DNA of 64,000 bases from Phycisphaerales bacterium (lineage in GTDB: Bacteria > Planctomycetota > Phycisphaerae > Phycisphaerales > SM1A02), in the NCBI GenBank assembly GCA_029242715.1, contig JAQWTL010000020.1, positions 62,001 to 126,000 of the forward strand. Direction: 5' to 3'. The notes under the pieces were generated by a model. That model ran no database searches and was not told the DNA's origin. It saw only the letters and a list, made by a program, of their open reading frames with translations. A program made the translations under genes and the position numbers. Position 1 is the stretch's first letter. Each line of letters begins with the position of its first letter. Positions 31,150-39,734 of the stretch are shown piece by piece.

Positions 31150-33405
31150 GTGTTCAGACTGCAGGTCCTAGCCACCGTTGCCACGGGGTCGGTCATTGTT
31201 GCTTCCGCCCTGGCACATCAGGACGATCCAAAGCTTCGTGACCGCCAGCCACCAGTCCAGGCAGATGCCTTCAGGGCCGATCTGGACAAGGCCGACCATG
31301 TCCGAGGAGCCTTCGAGTCCGATGGCATCATGATGCTCAGTTGGCTCTCCCTTTCCGCACTCGGTGGTTACCAGAGCGGCAATGACTGCTGGGGTTACGT
31401 ATCACCTTCTGGACGCGAGTACGCCCTCATGGGTGTCAACTCCGCCACGATCTTTGTGGATGTAACCGTGCCAGGCAACGCAACCATCGTCGAAACCATC
31501 AGTGGACCAGACAGCCTCTGGCGCGATATCAAGACTTACCAGAACTATGCCTACTCAGTCTCTGAGGGCGGCAGTGGTATCCAGGTCATGGACATGTCCA
31601 ATATTGACCTGGGTGTTGTCACGCTCGTGAATACCATCACGGATGGTGGCACCTCCGCTACGCATAATGTCGTGATCGATACGACAAGCGGATTCCTCTA
31701 CCGCACAGGTGGCGGCAGCAACGGACTGCGTATTTATGATCTCAATCCGGATCCTGCAGCACCGGTATACGTAGGCACCTGGACGAACAAGTACGTACAT
31801 GACGCCCAGATCATCACCTATCCAGCTGGAACGCCCTACGCAGGAAAGCAGATCGCATTCTGCTACGCAGGGTTCAATGGCGGCTGGGAACAAACCGGGC
31901 TGACGATCCTTGATGTCACCAACAAGTCCAATATCGTCATCCTTGGCGAGCTGGAATACACCAACAACAACTACTCCCACCAGGGGTGGGTGAGTGAGGA
32001 TCTGCAGTACGTCTACCTGAACGATGAACTGGATGAACAGAACACGGGTACGCCCACGACTACACGAATCATCGACGTGTCTGATCTCTCGAGCCCCGGC
32101 CAGGCCGGCACATGCTCCACAGGTCTGACATCCATCGATCACAACCTCTACATCCATGGGGACCGGATGTACCAGGCCAACTACCGCAGTGGCCTGCAGG
32201 TATTTGACATCTCTGACCCACTCTCCCCTGTCCGAACCGGCTGGTTCGACACCTACCCGGGAGATGACGGAGCCAGTTTCAACGGGATGTGGAGCAACTA
32301 CCCATACATGCCCAGCGGGATCACCATCTGCAGTGACCTCGAACGGGGCTTGTTCGTCCTGAGTGCTGCGAGCATCGAGATTTCACTTCTCGAAGATCTT
32401 CCCGAACTGCTTTCACCAACAGGTGCCACGCTACCTGTTCGTATTCGCGGACTTGCTGGCAACCAAGCAGATCCGGACACCTTCAAGCTTCTGGTGAATG
32501 ATGGCTCTGGTGAACAGATCATCCCCCTTTCCCCGACAAGCGATCCGGAAGTCTGGAATGTGAACTTCCCGAACATGGACTGTGGCAACTTCGCCAACTG
32601 GCATGTCACAGCAACCTCCCTTTCCGGACAGACCGTCACCCTCCCCAGCGGAGGCCCTTCGAATCCGTATGAAACACTCGTTGCAGATGGACTCATTGAA
32701 ACCTTCAAAGATGACTTCCAGACCGATACCGGCTGGACTGTCGAGATCGATTGTATTGATGGCGAATGGACACGCGGCGTACCTGTCAACGGAGGACGCG
32801 GCGATCCGGTAACCGATGCAGATGGCAGCGGCCTCTGCTTCGTCACTGACAATGAGATCGGCAACTCCGATGTCGACGGCGGACTGACAAGGCTCGTATC
32901 ACCGACTCTTGATGCTTCGGCAACCGGTGCCATCCTGACTTACTGGCGGTGGTATTCAAACGACTTCGGTGCCGCCCCCAATGAGGACATCTTCCTCGTG
33001 GAAGTCTCCGACGACGGTGGAACCAACTGGTTCACCCTGGAAACCGTTGGCCCCGATGGTCTGGGAACCTCCGGCGGCTGGTTCCAGAAGCAGTTCCCGA
33101 TTGATTCCATGGGAGGCATTTCGCCCTCGGACAACTTCCGTGTCCGCTTCACAGCAGAAGACAGCGGAAGTGGATCAGTGGTTGAAGCTGGTGTCGATGG
33201 CGTCTCCATCACGGCTGTTGATTGTGACGATCTGGAAGACTGCCCGGCAGACTGCGCCAATGGTGATGGCGTTGTCGATGTCCAGGACATCCTGGAGATC
33301 CTGGCACAGTTCGGAACCGCCGGTGACTGCGACGTAAACGGCAACGGAGTGGTCGATGTCTCGGATATCCTCGAGGTCATATCCGCCTGGGGCGTCTGTC
33401 CCTAG
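31150..33405 (+). CDS. Choice-of-anchor-B family secreted protein with C-terminal dockerin repeats
   Basis: 751 residues. Signal peptide (LATVATGSVIVASALAHQ). Residues of about 50-420 match the choice-of-anchor-B/LVIVD-like propeller: LSLSALGG, GNDCWGYVSPSGREYALMGV, WRDIKTYQNYAYSVSEG, STGLTSIDHNLYIHGDRMYQANYRSGL. A beta-sandwich region around residue 540-690 follows (MAM/laminin-G-like look), then two EF-hand-like repeats, NGDGVVDVQDILEIL and NGNGVVDVSDILEVI, ending AWGVCP. Start is GTG 31150 with AGGAG 9 bases upstream. Likely surface-located; the binding target is unknown. Confidence 0.9.
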   Translation: MFRLQVLATVATGSVIVASALAHQDDPKLRDRQPPVQADAFRADLDKADHVRGAFESDGIMMLSWLSLSALGGYQSGNDCWGYVSPSGREYALMGVNSATIFVDVTVPGNATIVETISGPDSLWRDIKTYQNYAYSVSEGGSGIQVMDMSNIDLGVVTLVNTITDGGTSATHNVVIDTTSGFLYRTGGGSNGLRIYDLNPDPAAPVYVGTWTNKYVHDAQIITYPAGTPYAGKQIAFCYAGFNGGWEQTGLTILDVTNKSNIVILGELEYTNNNYSHQGWVSEDLQYVYLNDELDEQNTGTPTTTRIIDVSDLSSPGQAGTCSTGLTSIDHNLYIHGDRMYQANYRSGLQVFDISDPLSPVRTGWFDTYPGDDGASFNGMWSNYPYMPSGITICSDLERGLFVLSAASIEISLLEDLPELLSPTGATLPVRIRGLAGNQADPDTFKLLVNDGSGEQIIPLSPTSDPEVWNVNFPNMDCGNFANWHVTATSLSGQTVTLPSGGPSNPYETLVADGLIETFKDDFQTDTGWTVEIDCIDGEWTRGVPVNGGRGDPVTDADGSGLCFVTDNEIGNSDVDGGLTRLVSPTLDASATGAILTYWRWYSNDFGAAPNEDIFLVEVSDDGGTNWFTLETVGPDGLGTSGGWFQKQFPIDSMGGISPSDNFRVRFTAEDSGSGSVVEAGVDGVSITAVDCDDLEDCPADCANGDGVVDVQDILEILAQFGTAGDCDVNGNGVVDVSDILEVISAWGVCP

Positions 33406-33446
33406 CAGCCAGCGATCCCAAGGGAACGCTTCCGTATAGCATGCGG

Positions 33447-33480
33447 CACGGGCCGGTCCACTCGGATCGGCCCGTGTTTC
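33447..33480 (+). terminator. Rho-independent terminator after the choice-of-anchor-B gene
   Basis: A 13-bp stem (CACGGGCCGGTCC with GGATCGGCCCGTG, one wobble pair), 4-base loop, then TTTCTTTCT. It ends 20 bases before the next gene. Confidence 0.88.
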
Positions 33481-33499
33481 TTTCTGGATCTTTCAAGAC

Positions 33500-35485
33500 A
33501 TGGGCTGTGGTTCCTGTACATCATGTGGCGACGGTGGCTGCCAGGGACTCCTCCCTGAAGCCGATCTGCCAACATCTCTGCCACTGGTGGTCTATGACGG
33601 CAACTGCGGATTCTGCCGGCGATGGCTGAAGCGATACGAAGCACTCACCCCGCCAGGTAAATTGGCATGGGCCTCCTACCAGAAGGCGGCAGGCACTTTT
33701 CCAGGTATTCCCGAAGCGCAGTTTCAAAAGGCCATACATCTCGTCCAACCGGATGGCAGCCATACACGTGGCGCTGAAGCCGTCTTCGAGATCATGAATC
33801 ACGCAGACCTGAGATCCTGGCCACTGTGGTGCCAACGAAATCTGCCACCCTTCCGGGCCACCTGCAATGGCTTGTATCGAGTGGTTGCCAGGAACCGTCG
33901 CATGGCAGGAACAGGTGGCCGTCTTCTCTGGGGAAGTCTCCAGATTCCCTCCACCACTCTTCTGACACGGCGAATCTTTCTGCGACTGCTGGGCCTGATT
34001 TATCTCCTGGCCTTTCTGTCCATTGGTTCACAGGCAGCAGGACTCATCGGGCCTGATGGACTTCAACCGTATGAGCAACGACTCGAACAGATCGAAACGT
34101 ATGCCAACGCGGAAGGCACGAGCGCCTTTCTGCTGAATCCGACCATTCTCTGGGCAGGAGGCCCGGGGCTTCTTGATACGACCTGGATTATTGGTTTGAT
34201 TGCCGCATCCGCTCTGGTCCTTGGTCTTGTGCCGATGCTTTCCATGGGCATTGCATGGGCGTGCTACCTCTCCATTGTGAATGTAGCTGGAGTCTTCACG
34301 GGCTATCAGTGGGATGCACTTCTGCTTGAAGTCGGGTTCCTGGCCATTTTCTGGGCCCCTTGCTCATGGCGACTCAACAGCCAGCATGTGCGGCGTTCTT
34401 CCACTCTGCTGCGATGGATGCTCCTCTGGCTGCTGATGCGATTCATGTTCACATCCGGCTGGGTCAAGTTGGCAAGCAACGATCCGACCTGGTGGGATCT
34501 CACGGCATTGGACTACCACTACTGGTCTCAGCCGCTTCCCTGGTGGCCCGCCTGGTACGCGTGGCAACTGCCCATGTGGTGGCAGAAAGCCAGTTGCTTG
34601 ATCATGTTCATCATCGAACTGGGCGTTCCGTTCCTGGTCATCTTCCCTCGTGTCCCCAGACTCATAGCCTTTCTGGCCCTCGTGTTGCTGCAGATTGGCA
34701 TCTTGATCACGGGCAACTACGGCTTCTTCAACTGGCTCACGATTGTCCTGTGCCTGGTGCTGCTGGATGACAGTCAATTGTTGTGGCTGTGGCCCAAGCG
34801 GGCACGAGGCATGATTCGTGTGGGCTTGACCCGTCGTGAATCTCCACCACGACGTGTGTTGAATGTAATCGTTGCCCTGTTGCTGCTGAGCCTGACCATC
34901 CCGATCACCGTGTCGCAACTCCAGGACAAACGTGTCAGTGCCTGGCCACGAACGATGGCACCATGGCATGTGGCGAACGGATACGGACTCTTCCGGGTGA
35001 TGACAAAGACCCGGCCGGAAATCACGATCGAAGGTTCAAACGATGGGGTGACGTGGTTGCCGTACATGTTCCGATGGAAGCCCGGACCGCTTGACCGGGC
35101 ACCTGCATTTTCCCAGCCAGGCATGCCACGGCTGGACTGGCAAATGTGGTTTGATGCCCTGAACTACGAGCTGGCCTGGGAACGGGGCTACCTTCCGAAT
35201 GGTGGTGGGCTTGCCCGAGGGTCAAATGCGTTCGCAAGCGTCAATGGAGGGCAGGTGACACCCGCACTCTGCGCATCATTGGCCCGAGGGGACGCAGCTG
35301 TCCTTGATCTGCTGGCGTCGTCCCCCTTCCCCGCAGGCCAACCTCCTCGATACCTTCGATGGCACCTGGATCACTACCAGTTCACCACAGCTGACCAGCG
35401 TGATGAAACGGGCAACTGGTGGACGAGCAAACGCCTTTTTACCTCTGGCGTCCTGAAATCAACCCCTGAGCTCAGCCGCCCTTGA
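33500..35485 (+). CDS. Fusion of DUF393 (DCC) thiol oxidoreductase and lipase maturation factor
   Basis: 661 residues in three parts. First, a Cys-rich N-terminus (MGCGSCTSCGDGGCQG). Then a DUF393/DCC thioredoxin-like domain with the signature VVYDGNCGFCRRWLK near residue 30. From about residue 145, a multipass membrane region resembling lipase maturation factor (LMF1): YQWDALLLEVGFLAIF, LLRFMFTSGWVKLAS-type helix, and a soluble C-terminus with SNDGVTWLPYMFRWKPG. LMF1 helps disulfide-rich lipases fold in eukaryotes. The fused CxxC domain suggests a bacterial membrane complex for disulfide handling. The role is inferred. Confidence 0.87.
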   Translation: MGCGSCTSCGDGGCQGLLPEADLPTSLPLVVYDGNCGFCRRWLKRYEALTPPGKLAWASYQKAAGTFPGIPEAQFQKAIHLVQPDGSHTRGAEAVFEIMNHADLRSWPLWCQRNLPPFRATCNGLYRVVARNRRMAGTGGRLLWGSLQIPSTTLLTRRIFLRLLGLIYLLAFLSIGSQAAGLIGPDGLQPYEQRLEQIETYANAEGTSAFLLNPTILWAGGPGLLDTTWIIGLIAASALVLGLVPMLSMGIAWACYLSIVNVAGVFTGYQWDALLLEVGFLAIFWAPCSWRLNSQHVRRSSTLLRWMLLWLLMRFMFTSGWVKLASNDPTWWDLTALDYHYWSQPLPWWPAWYAWQLPMWWQKASCLIMFIIELGVPFLVIFPRVPRLIAFLALVLLQIGILITGNYGFFNWLTIVLCLVLLDDSQLLWLWPKRARGMIRVGLTRRESPPRRVLNVIVALLLLSLTIPITVSQLQDKRVSAWPRTMAPWHVANGYGLFRVMTKTRPEITIEGSNDGVTWLPYMFRWKPGPLDRAPAFSQPGMPRLDWQMWFDALNYELAWERGYLPNGGGLARGSNAFASVNGGQVTPALCASLARGDAAVLDLLASSPFPAGQPPRYLRWHLDHYQFTTADQRDETGNWWTSKRLFTSGVLKSTPELSRP

Positions 35486-35761
35486 GGGGCGTTTAAACAG
35501 CCCTTGGCTCATGGAGGGGCCCTGGCTGGCTCCTGAGTAACAGAACCAATCCAAAAAACACCAATGAAGACCTTTCTCAAGCGAAACATGGCGGACCGGG
35601 ATCGCATTGTCCGATCAGCCACATGCCGCCGTGGCATGGTGTCAAGTTAAATTTCTTTGATTTTGCTGGATTTGAGGTGATTGAGAACACATCTGACCGC
35701 AGAACTCGTAGTGGAAAGTGTTCCCCAATCAATTTTCAAACATCCACGGGACCAGAAACAG

Positions 35762-35959
35762 ATGCCTCGACCCTTCCAAAGCTGGAAAGACCACCTCAAG
35801 TCACTTCTTGGGCGTACTGAGGCCAACTATGACTTGGCTCCTGGCGAGGCTCTACAGGCCAGCCATACCACTGACGGCGACCTTCTAGAGTTGTACTCCT
35901 TTGGCTGGACCGCCGAGGAGACCGCAAGAGCGATCACCGAGACGCTCGGACTGCGCTGA
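35762..35959 (+). CDS. Small hypothetical protein (possible)
   Basis: A 65-residue frame, MPRPFQSWKDHLKSLLG to TARAITETLGLR, with a helical character and a reasonable residue mix. The same frame extends upstream to a TTG at 35681 with GAGGTGA directly before it, which would give 92 residues. A clear terminator stem begins 52 bases after the stop, which supports a real transcription unit. No family is recognised. Confidence 0.4.
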   Translation: MPRPFQSWKDHLKSLLGRTEANYDLAPGEALQASHTTDGDLLELYSFGWTAEETARAITETLGLR

Positions 35960-36010
35960 TCCAGGGGGAACCTTGTTCCCTGCACTCCGAGCCCGACTCG
36001 ATCGAAAGAT

Positions 36011-36033
36011 AACCCCCCGCCTCGCGGGGGGTT
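36011..36033 (+). terminator. Terminator-like hairpin after the small hypothetical gene
   Basis: A 9-bp perfect stem AACCCCCCG/CGGGGGGTT with a 5-base loop, followed by GTCAATG. The stem is strong and the tail has few T. Confidence 0.65.
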
Positions 36034-36284
36034 GTCAATGAAGGGGCTCAGAAGGCTTGTTATCCAACTCCAACCCCATTGAAGCATCCAAAAATAGGGT
36101 TTTTGAAAACTGTGACCGCTTTAAACGCCAAATATGGGGCTACCCCCTGAAAACTGATCGATCCAAAGATTCTGGCTGGATGGCCTAACTAACCACTGAT
36201 CGCAAGATAAGCAGTTGCAAAGATGTAGAGAGCCAATAGTCTTACATTGTTCGCGGAAGAGAATAGGAAGGGACACAACACCCA

Positions 36285-36881
36285 ATGGCACCTAGAAAGC
36301 TCCTGGCACTGATAGCCGTAACTGGCTGTAGTTCCGCCGTCTTAGCCGATGGCAGGATCGAGATGCCGCTTTCTGACATCTTCTATTGGGGTGGTGCTAT
36401 TGATGAGTTCCATCTTGGTGACGCCGGAGCCGAATACGGCAACGCCAAGATCATCAGCATCGAGTGGACTGGCCTCACACTGGAAACCTACAACAACGTA
36501 GGTGTACCAAACTATGGCAGTGAAGCCATGCTCGGACTGGAAACCACCAATGCCAATGGTGACAAAGAAGAACTCTGGTTCTTCCCATTCCCTGATGCCA
36601 ACTACCAGGGCACCCCTGACAATCCCATCGAACAACCCGAAGGCGAAACCTATTCCTTCGACCTCCAGGACTACAACCTTGAGCTCGATGCGTTAGGTCA
36701 GATTCGTGGTCTGGTTACATCTGCCTGGTACGACGGCGCATCACCGGATGATGGCTACTACGCTGGAAAGTGGAGTGGCGGAACTGTTACCGTCAACTAC
36801 GAGAAGATTCCCGCACCGGGCGTATTGGCCCTGCTGGGAATCGCTGGTCTTGCTCGTGGACGACGGCGACGTCGTAACTGA
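36285..36881 (+). CDS. Secreted protein with PEP-CTERM-like sorting tail
   Basis: 198 residues. Signal peptide (LLALIAVTGCSSAVLA), a mature domain of unknown fold rich in Gly/Tyr/Asp, and a C-terminal tripartite tail: PAPGVLALLGIAGLARG followed by RRRRRN. That is the PEP-CTERM/exosortase layout (short Pro motif, hydrophobic helix, Arg cluster), implying cell-surface sorting or release. A purine-rich site GGAAGGGA lies about 12 bases before the ATG. No domain is recognised in the body. Confidence 0.85.
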   Translation: MAPRKLLALIAVTGCSSAVLADGRIEMPLSDIFYWGGAIDEFHLGDAGAEYGNAKIISIEWTGLTLETYNNVGVPNYGSEAMLGLETTNANGDKEELWFFPFPDANYQGTPDNPIEQPEGETYSFDLQDYNLELDALGQIRGLVTSAWYDGASPDDGYYAGKWSGGTVTVNYEKIPAPGVLALLGIAGLARGRRRRRN

Positions 36882-36905
36882 GCTACCAGACCAACACCTG
36901 AAAAA

Positions 36906-37100
36906 CTATTCTTCAGTTGAAACGGTGCCGGCCATGGTGTCGAGGTTTTCACCTGTACCTGGTTGCCCTGTTCCAATAGGCCAGTCATGTCCAAGGACCG
37001 TTGACTCCGTGTACGGATCCGGTGCCATGGGTGCAGGCTGGTAACCACAGCCAACAAGACATGCCGATGTCATGAAAACAAATGGGATCAGACGTTTCAC
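36906..37100 (-). CDS. Small lipoprotein, unknown
   Basis: About 64 residues. GTG start at 37100 with a strong GGAGGAG six bases upstream, a basic N-terminus (VKRLIPFVF), lipobox-like CLVGC, then a Pro/Gly/Thr-rich tail (YQPAPMAPDP...). The longer frame from 37133 would bury the ribosome site. Convergent with the PEP-CTERM-like gene. No family recognised; probably outer-membrane tethered and disordered. Confidence 0.65.
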   Translation of the reverse strand: MKRLIPFVFMTSACLVGCGYQPAPMAPDPYTESTVLGHDWPIGTGQPGTGENLDTMAGTVSTEE

Positions 37101-37279
37101 AATCAACTCCTCCAAGAGCCTTGAACACTCCACCGGTCCCCACGGGCCAGTCTTCAGGTATTCAATAACATCAGGCTATCAGAGGCATGGGGACTGCCGG
37201 AGTGGATTTGAGCCAAGCAGGGCATCTGAGGCATGTTTCAGATGGCGAAGCAGAGGCGAATCCGCTATCCTCCGATAGT

Positions 37280-37294
37280 TGAGAATGAATCTCA
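37280..37294 (+). promoter_or_regulatory. Fur-box-like operator upstream of feoA
   Basis: TGAGAATGAATCTCA is a 7-1-7 near-palindrome close to the TGATAATNATTATCA Fur consensus. It lies 18 bases before the feoA start, where a bound Fur-type repressor would block transcription or initiation. This fits iron-responsive control of ferrous iron uptake. Confidence 0.65.
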
Positions 37295-37312
37295 GTCTCG
37301 ATAAGGCCTCCA

Positions 37313-37543
37313 ATGACCAGTCCAAACACCCTCTCCGAACTCAGTGCCGGTACCGAGGCGATCCTCGCGAACGCCACATGTGGCACCGATGAAGGGCCAC
37401 TCTTACGTGCCATGGGACTGGAACCGGGCGAACGTGTCCGCATCGCAAGGCAAGGGGAGCCCTGCATCGTCGAAGTCAGAGGGACCCGGATTGGCCTCTC
37501 CAGGGATATCAGTTGCCAAGTCCAAGTCACCCCAGCGACCTGA
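37313..37543 (+). CDS. feoA: Ferrous iron transport protein A
   Basis: 76 residues forming the small SH3-like FeoA that regulates FeoB. Recognisable as LLRAMGLEPGERVRIARQG, then the family ending in GTRIGLSRDISCQVQV. ATG at 37313. feoB begins 26 bases after its stop. A Fur-box-like site precedes it. Confidence 0.92.
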   Translation: MTSPNTLSELSAGTEAILANATCGTDEGPLLRAMGLEPGERVRIARQGEPCIVEVRGTRIGLSRDISCQVQVTPAT

Positions 37544-37569
37544 CGACCCGGTAACTTCGAGCCATCAAC

Positions 37570-39546
37570 GTGCCGCCCAACACGGATCAATCAAGTTCCG
37601 AGACCCCAACGAGAACAACGGGCACCGTTGTCGTAGTCGGGAATCCAAACGTCGGCAAGACCACGCTTTTCAACAGGCTCTGTGGCCTTCGTGCAAAAGC
37701 CACCAACCTTCCCGGTACGACCATTGAAGCACGTCATGGAATCACCAAGTGCAATGGAAACAGGATCACTCTGGTAGACATGCCTGGGGTCTACAGCCTT
37801 GCACTGGATCAACCAGAATCCCAATCCGTAGCACATTGCATTGCCGGTAAACTCGAGGGAACACCAACTCCAGCTGCCGTACTCATCGTGATCGATGCCA
37901 CGAACCTCGCGCGAAACCTGAGAATCGCAAATGAGGCTCTTCGCACGGGTCTGCCCTGTGTCGTTGCCATGACAATGACTGACACGGCTTCCAGACGCGG
38001 CCTGACACTCAATGCTGCAAAGCTGGAAAACTACCTCGACTGTCCCGTAGTTCCAATCAATGCAAGGAGCGGCCAGGGAATCGATACCTTGAAGAAGGCG
38101 ATTTCACGAGCCCGCATATCCGCGTCTTCCCTTCCATCACCCGATGACGAAGCACGTGTATCTGAATGGTGCGACGGCCTGGTGCGAGAAGCTGCCGGGG
38201 GCACAGTAGCCACAAGAAACCAGAAGATGAGAGATCGCCTGGACCTGGCTGCGGTCCATCCCATTCTTGGCCTTCTGCTCTTCATCACGATCATGGCCGG
38301 GCTTTTCTATGTGATTTTCGCCCTTGCTTCGATTCCAATGGACCTGATCGAGTTGATTTTCGGGCATGTGGGCGGATGGCTGCATTCCGTGCTGCCAGAA
38401 GGTGCCATACGGGATCTCGTGGTAGATGGCGTTGTTGGTGGACTTGCAGGCACAGTTGTTTTCCTGCCACAGATTCTGCTGCTGTTCTTTCTCATCAGCC
38501 TGCTTGAGGACACTGGCTACCTGGCGCGTGCCGCATTCGTCATGGACCGCCTGATGCGACGATTCGGACTCCCTGGCCAGGCCTTCGTTCCGATGTTGTC
38601 CGCTCATGCTTGCGCGATTCCGGCCATCATGTCCGCGCGTCTGGTACCGGATCGTCGTGATCGCCTGGCGGTCATCCTCGTAGCGCCTTTCCTCTCATGT
38701 TCTGCCAGGCTGCCCGTCTACGTACTTCTATTGGGTGTGCTCTTCGCCGATCGACCGGCACTGGCAGGACTGGTGTTTGCCGGCTGTTATGCATTGGGAA
38801 TCGTTGCGGCTCTGCTCTCTGCCCTTCTGGCAAGACGAACGTTGTTGAAAGGCCGGGCAAGACCAATGGTTCTGGAACTTCCGGACTATCGCCGCCCTTC
38901 CATTCGAACAGCTGCGTTGACTGCTTGGGACCGCGGTTTCCTTTTCCTGCGCAAAGCCGGCACAGTCATCCTTGGAATCGTCATCGTTCTCTGGTGGCTC
39001 AGTGCCTATCCAAGTAGTGAACCGCCTGCTGAATCCATTGCCTTGAAAGAACAAGCTTCCATGGTGGCCGATGCCGCCGAATCGGAGTCCATGGAAGCCG
39101 AAGCAGAGTCGATTGCAACTCGAAGTGCTTTGGCCCACTCATTTGCAGGACGCATTGGCCGATTCGTTCAGCCAGTCTTTGATCCACTGGGATATGACTG
39201 GCAGTTGACCATTGGTGTGATGACCTCATTCGCGGCACGAGAGGTCTTCGTATCCACAATGGCAGTCCTGGTAGCAGGTGGAGACGATGTCGAGGATCCG
39301 GCCATCATCAAGCGCATAGAAAATGCCCGGACTGATGATGGGAGCAGAATGCTCACACCTTCCTCTGCTGCAAGCCTGCTTGTCTTCTTCGTACTGGCAA
39401 TGCAATGCCTCCCGACTCTGGCCGTCACAGCCAGAGAAGCTGGCGGCTGGAAATGGGCTATGCTCCAGCTTGGTTGGATGACTGCGGTGGCCTGGTTGGC
39501 CGCCTGGATCACAAGAATGCTTGTTCAAGCTGGAGGCTGGGCCTGA
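37570..39546 (+). CDS. feoB: Ferrous iron transporter FeoB
   Basis: Membrane Fe(II) permease with an N-terminal GTPase. G1 GNPNVGKTTLFN and G2 NLPGTTIE, then G3 DMPGVY. The G4 site reads TMTD where NMxD is expected, so the guanine-contacting Asn is Thr. Two gate regions follow (DTGYLARAAFVMDRLMRRFGL; GVMTSFAAREVFVSTMAVL) among about ten helices. 658 residues, slightly short of E. coli FeoB (773). An internal Glu/Ser/Ala-rich loop is seen near residue 500. GTG start at 37570. Confidence 0.95.
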   Translation: MPPNTDQSSSETPTRTTGTVVVVGNPNVGKTTLFNRLCGLRAKATNLPGTTIEARHGITKCNGNRITLVDMPGVYSLALDQPESQSVAHCIAGKLEGTPTPAAVLIVIDATNLARNLRIANEALRTGLPCVVAMTMTDTASRRGLTLNAAKLENYLDCPVVPINARSGQGIDTLKKAISRARISASSLPSPDDEARVSEWCDGLVREAAGGTVATRNQKMRDRLDLAAVHPILGLLLFITIMAGLFYVIFALASIPMDLIELIFGHVGGWLHSVLPEGAIRDLVVDGVVGGLAGTVVFLPQILLLFFLISLLEDTGYLARAAFVMDRLMRRFGLPGQAFVPMLSAHACAIPAIMSARLVPDRRDRLAVILVAPFLSCSARLPVYVLLLGVLFADRPALAGLVFAGCYALGIVAALLSALLARRTLLKGRARPMVLELPDYRRPSIRTAALTAWDRGFLFLRKAGTVILGIVIVLWWLSAYPSSEPPAESIALKEQASMVADAAESESMEAEAESIATRSALAHSFAGRIGRFVQPVFDPLGYDWQLTIGVMTSFAAREVFVSTMAVLVAGGDDVEDPAIIKRIENARTDDGSRMLTPSSAASLLVFFVLAMQCLPTLAVTAREAGGWKWAMLQLGWMTAVAWLAAWITRMLVQAGGWA

Positions 39547-39734
39547 TGCCGATCAATGACTGGCAATTCTGGGTCGTCTCCCTACTGGCACTCGGGGCTG
39601 CTGTTGTCATGTTGAAGCCAGTTCTGGCCCGTGTGGCACGACGAGGGAGCCGTCAGGCCTCAACCAGGGCCAGCTTGACCATTGAAGGTCGACAGGTGGG
39701 CCGATCCCGGCGATCCTCCACCAGTCATGACTGA
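39546..39734 (+). CDS. Small single-helix membrane protein in the feo operon
   Basis: 62 residues. MPINDWQFWVVSLLALGAAVVML is a single membrane helix, followed by a very basic Arg/Ser/Thr-rich tail (RRGSRQASTRAS...). The start ATG overlaps the feoB stop (TGATG), implying translational coupling. The position is that of FeoC or the small Feo partner proteins, but no FeoC wing-helix or Cys is present. Function unknown. Confidence 0.7.
   Translation: MPINDWQFWVVSLLALGAAVVMLKPVLARVARRGSRQASTRASLTIEGRQVGRSRRSSTSHD

Larger units (their letters stand above)
35486..36284 (+). other. Intergenic stretch, AT-richer, little coding signal
   Basis: About 800 bases between the LMF fusion and the PEP-CTERM-like gene. 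It holds one weak small frame (35762-35959), a strong terminator-like stem at 36011-36033, and from 36090 an AT-richer block with runs such as AAAAATAGGG and TTTGAAAAC. No RNA gene, transposase or repeat is recognisable. Composition differs visibly from flanking genes, so it could be a relic insertion or contain an unrecognised RNA. Confidence 0.5.

Noticed and set aside
35564-35650. 28-residue frame MKTFLKRNMADRD...
   Set aside because: Very short, no ribosome site and no neighbour link; kept out as chance.
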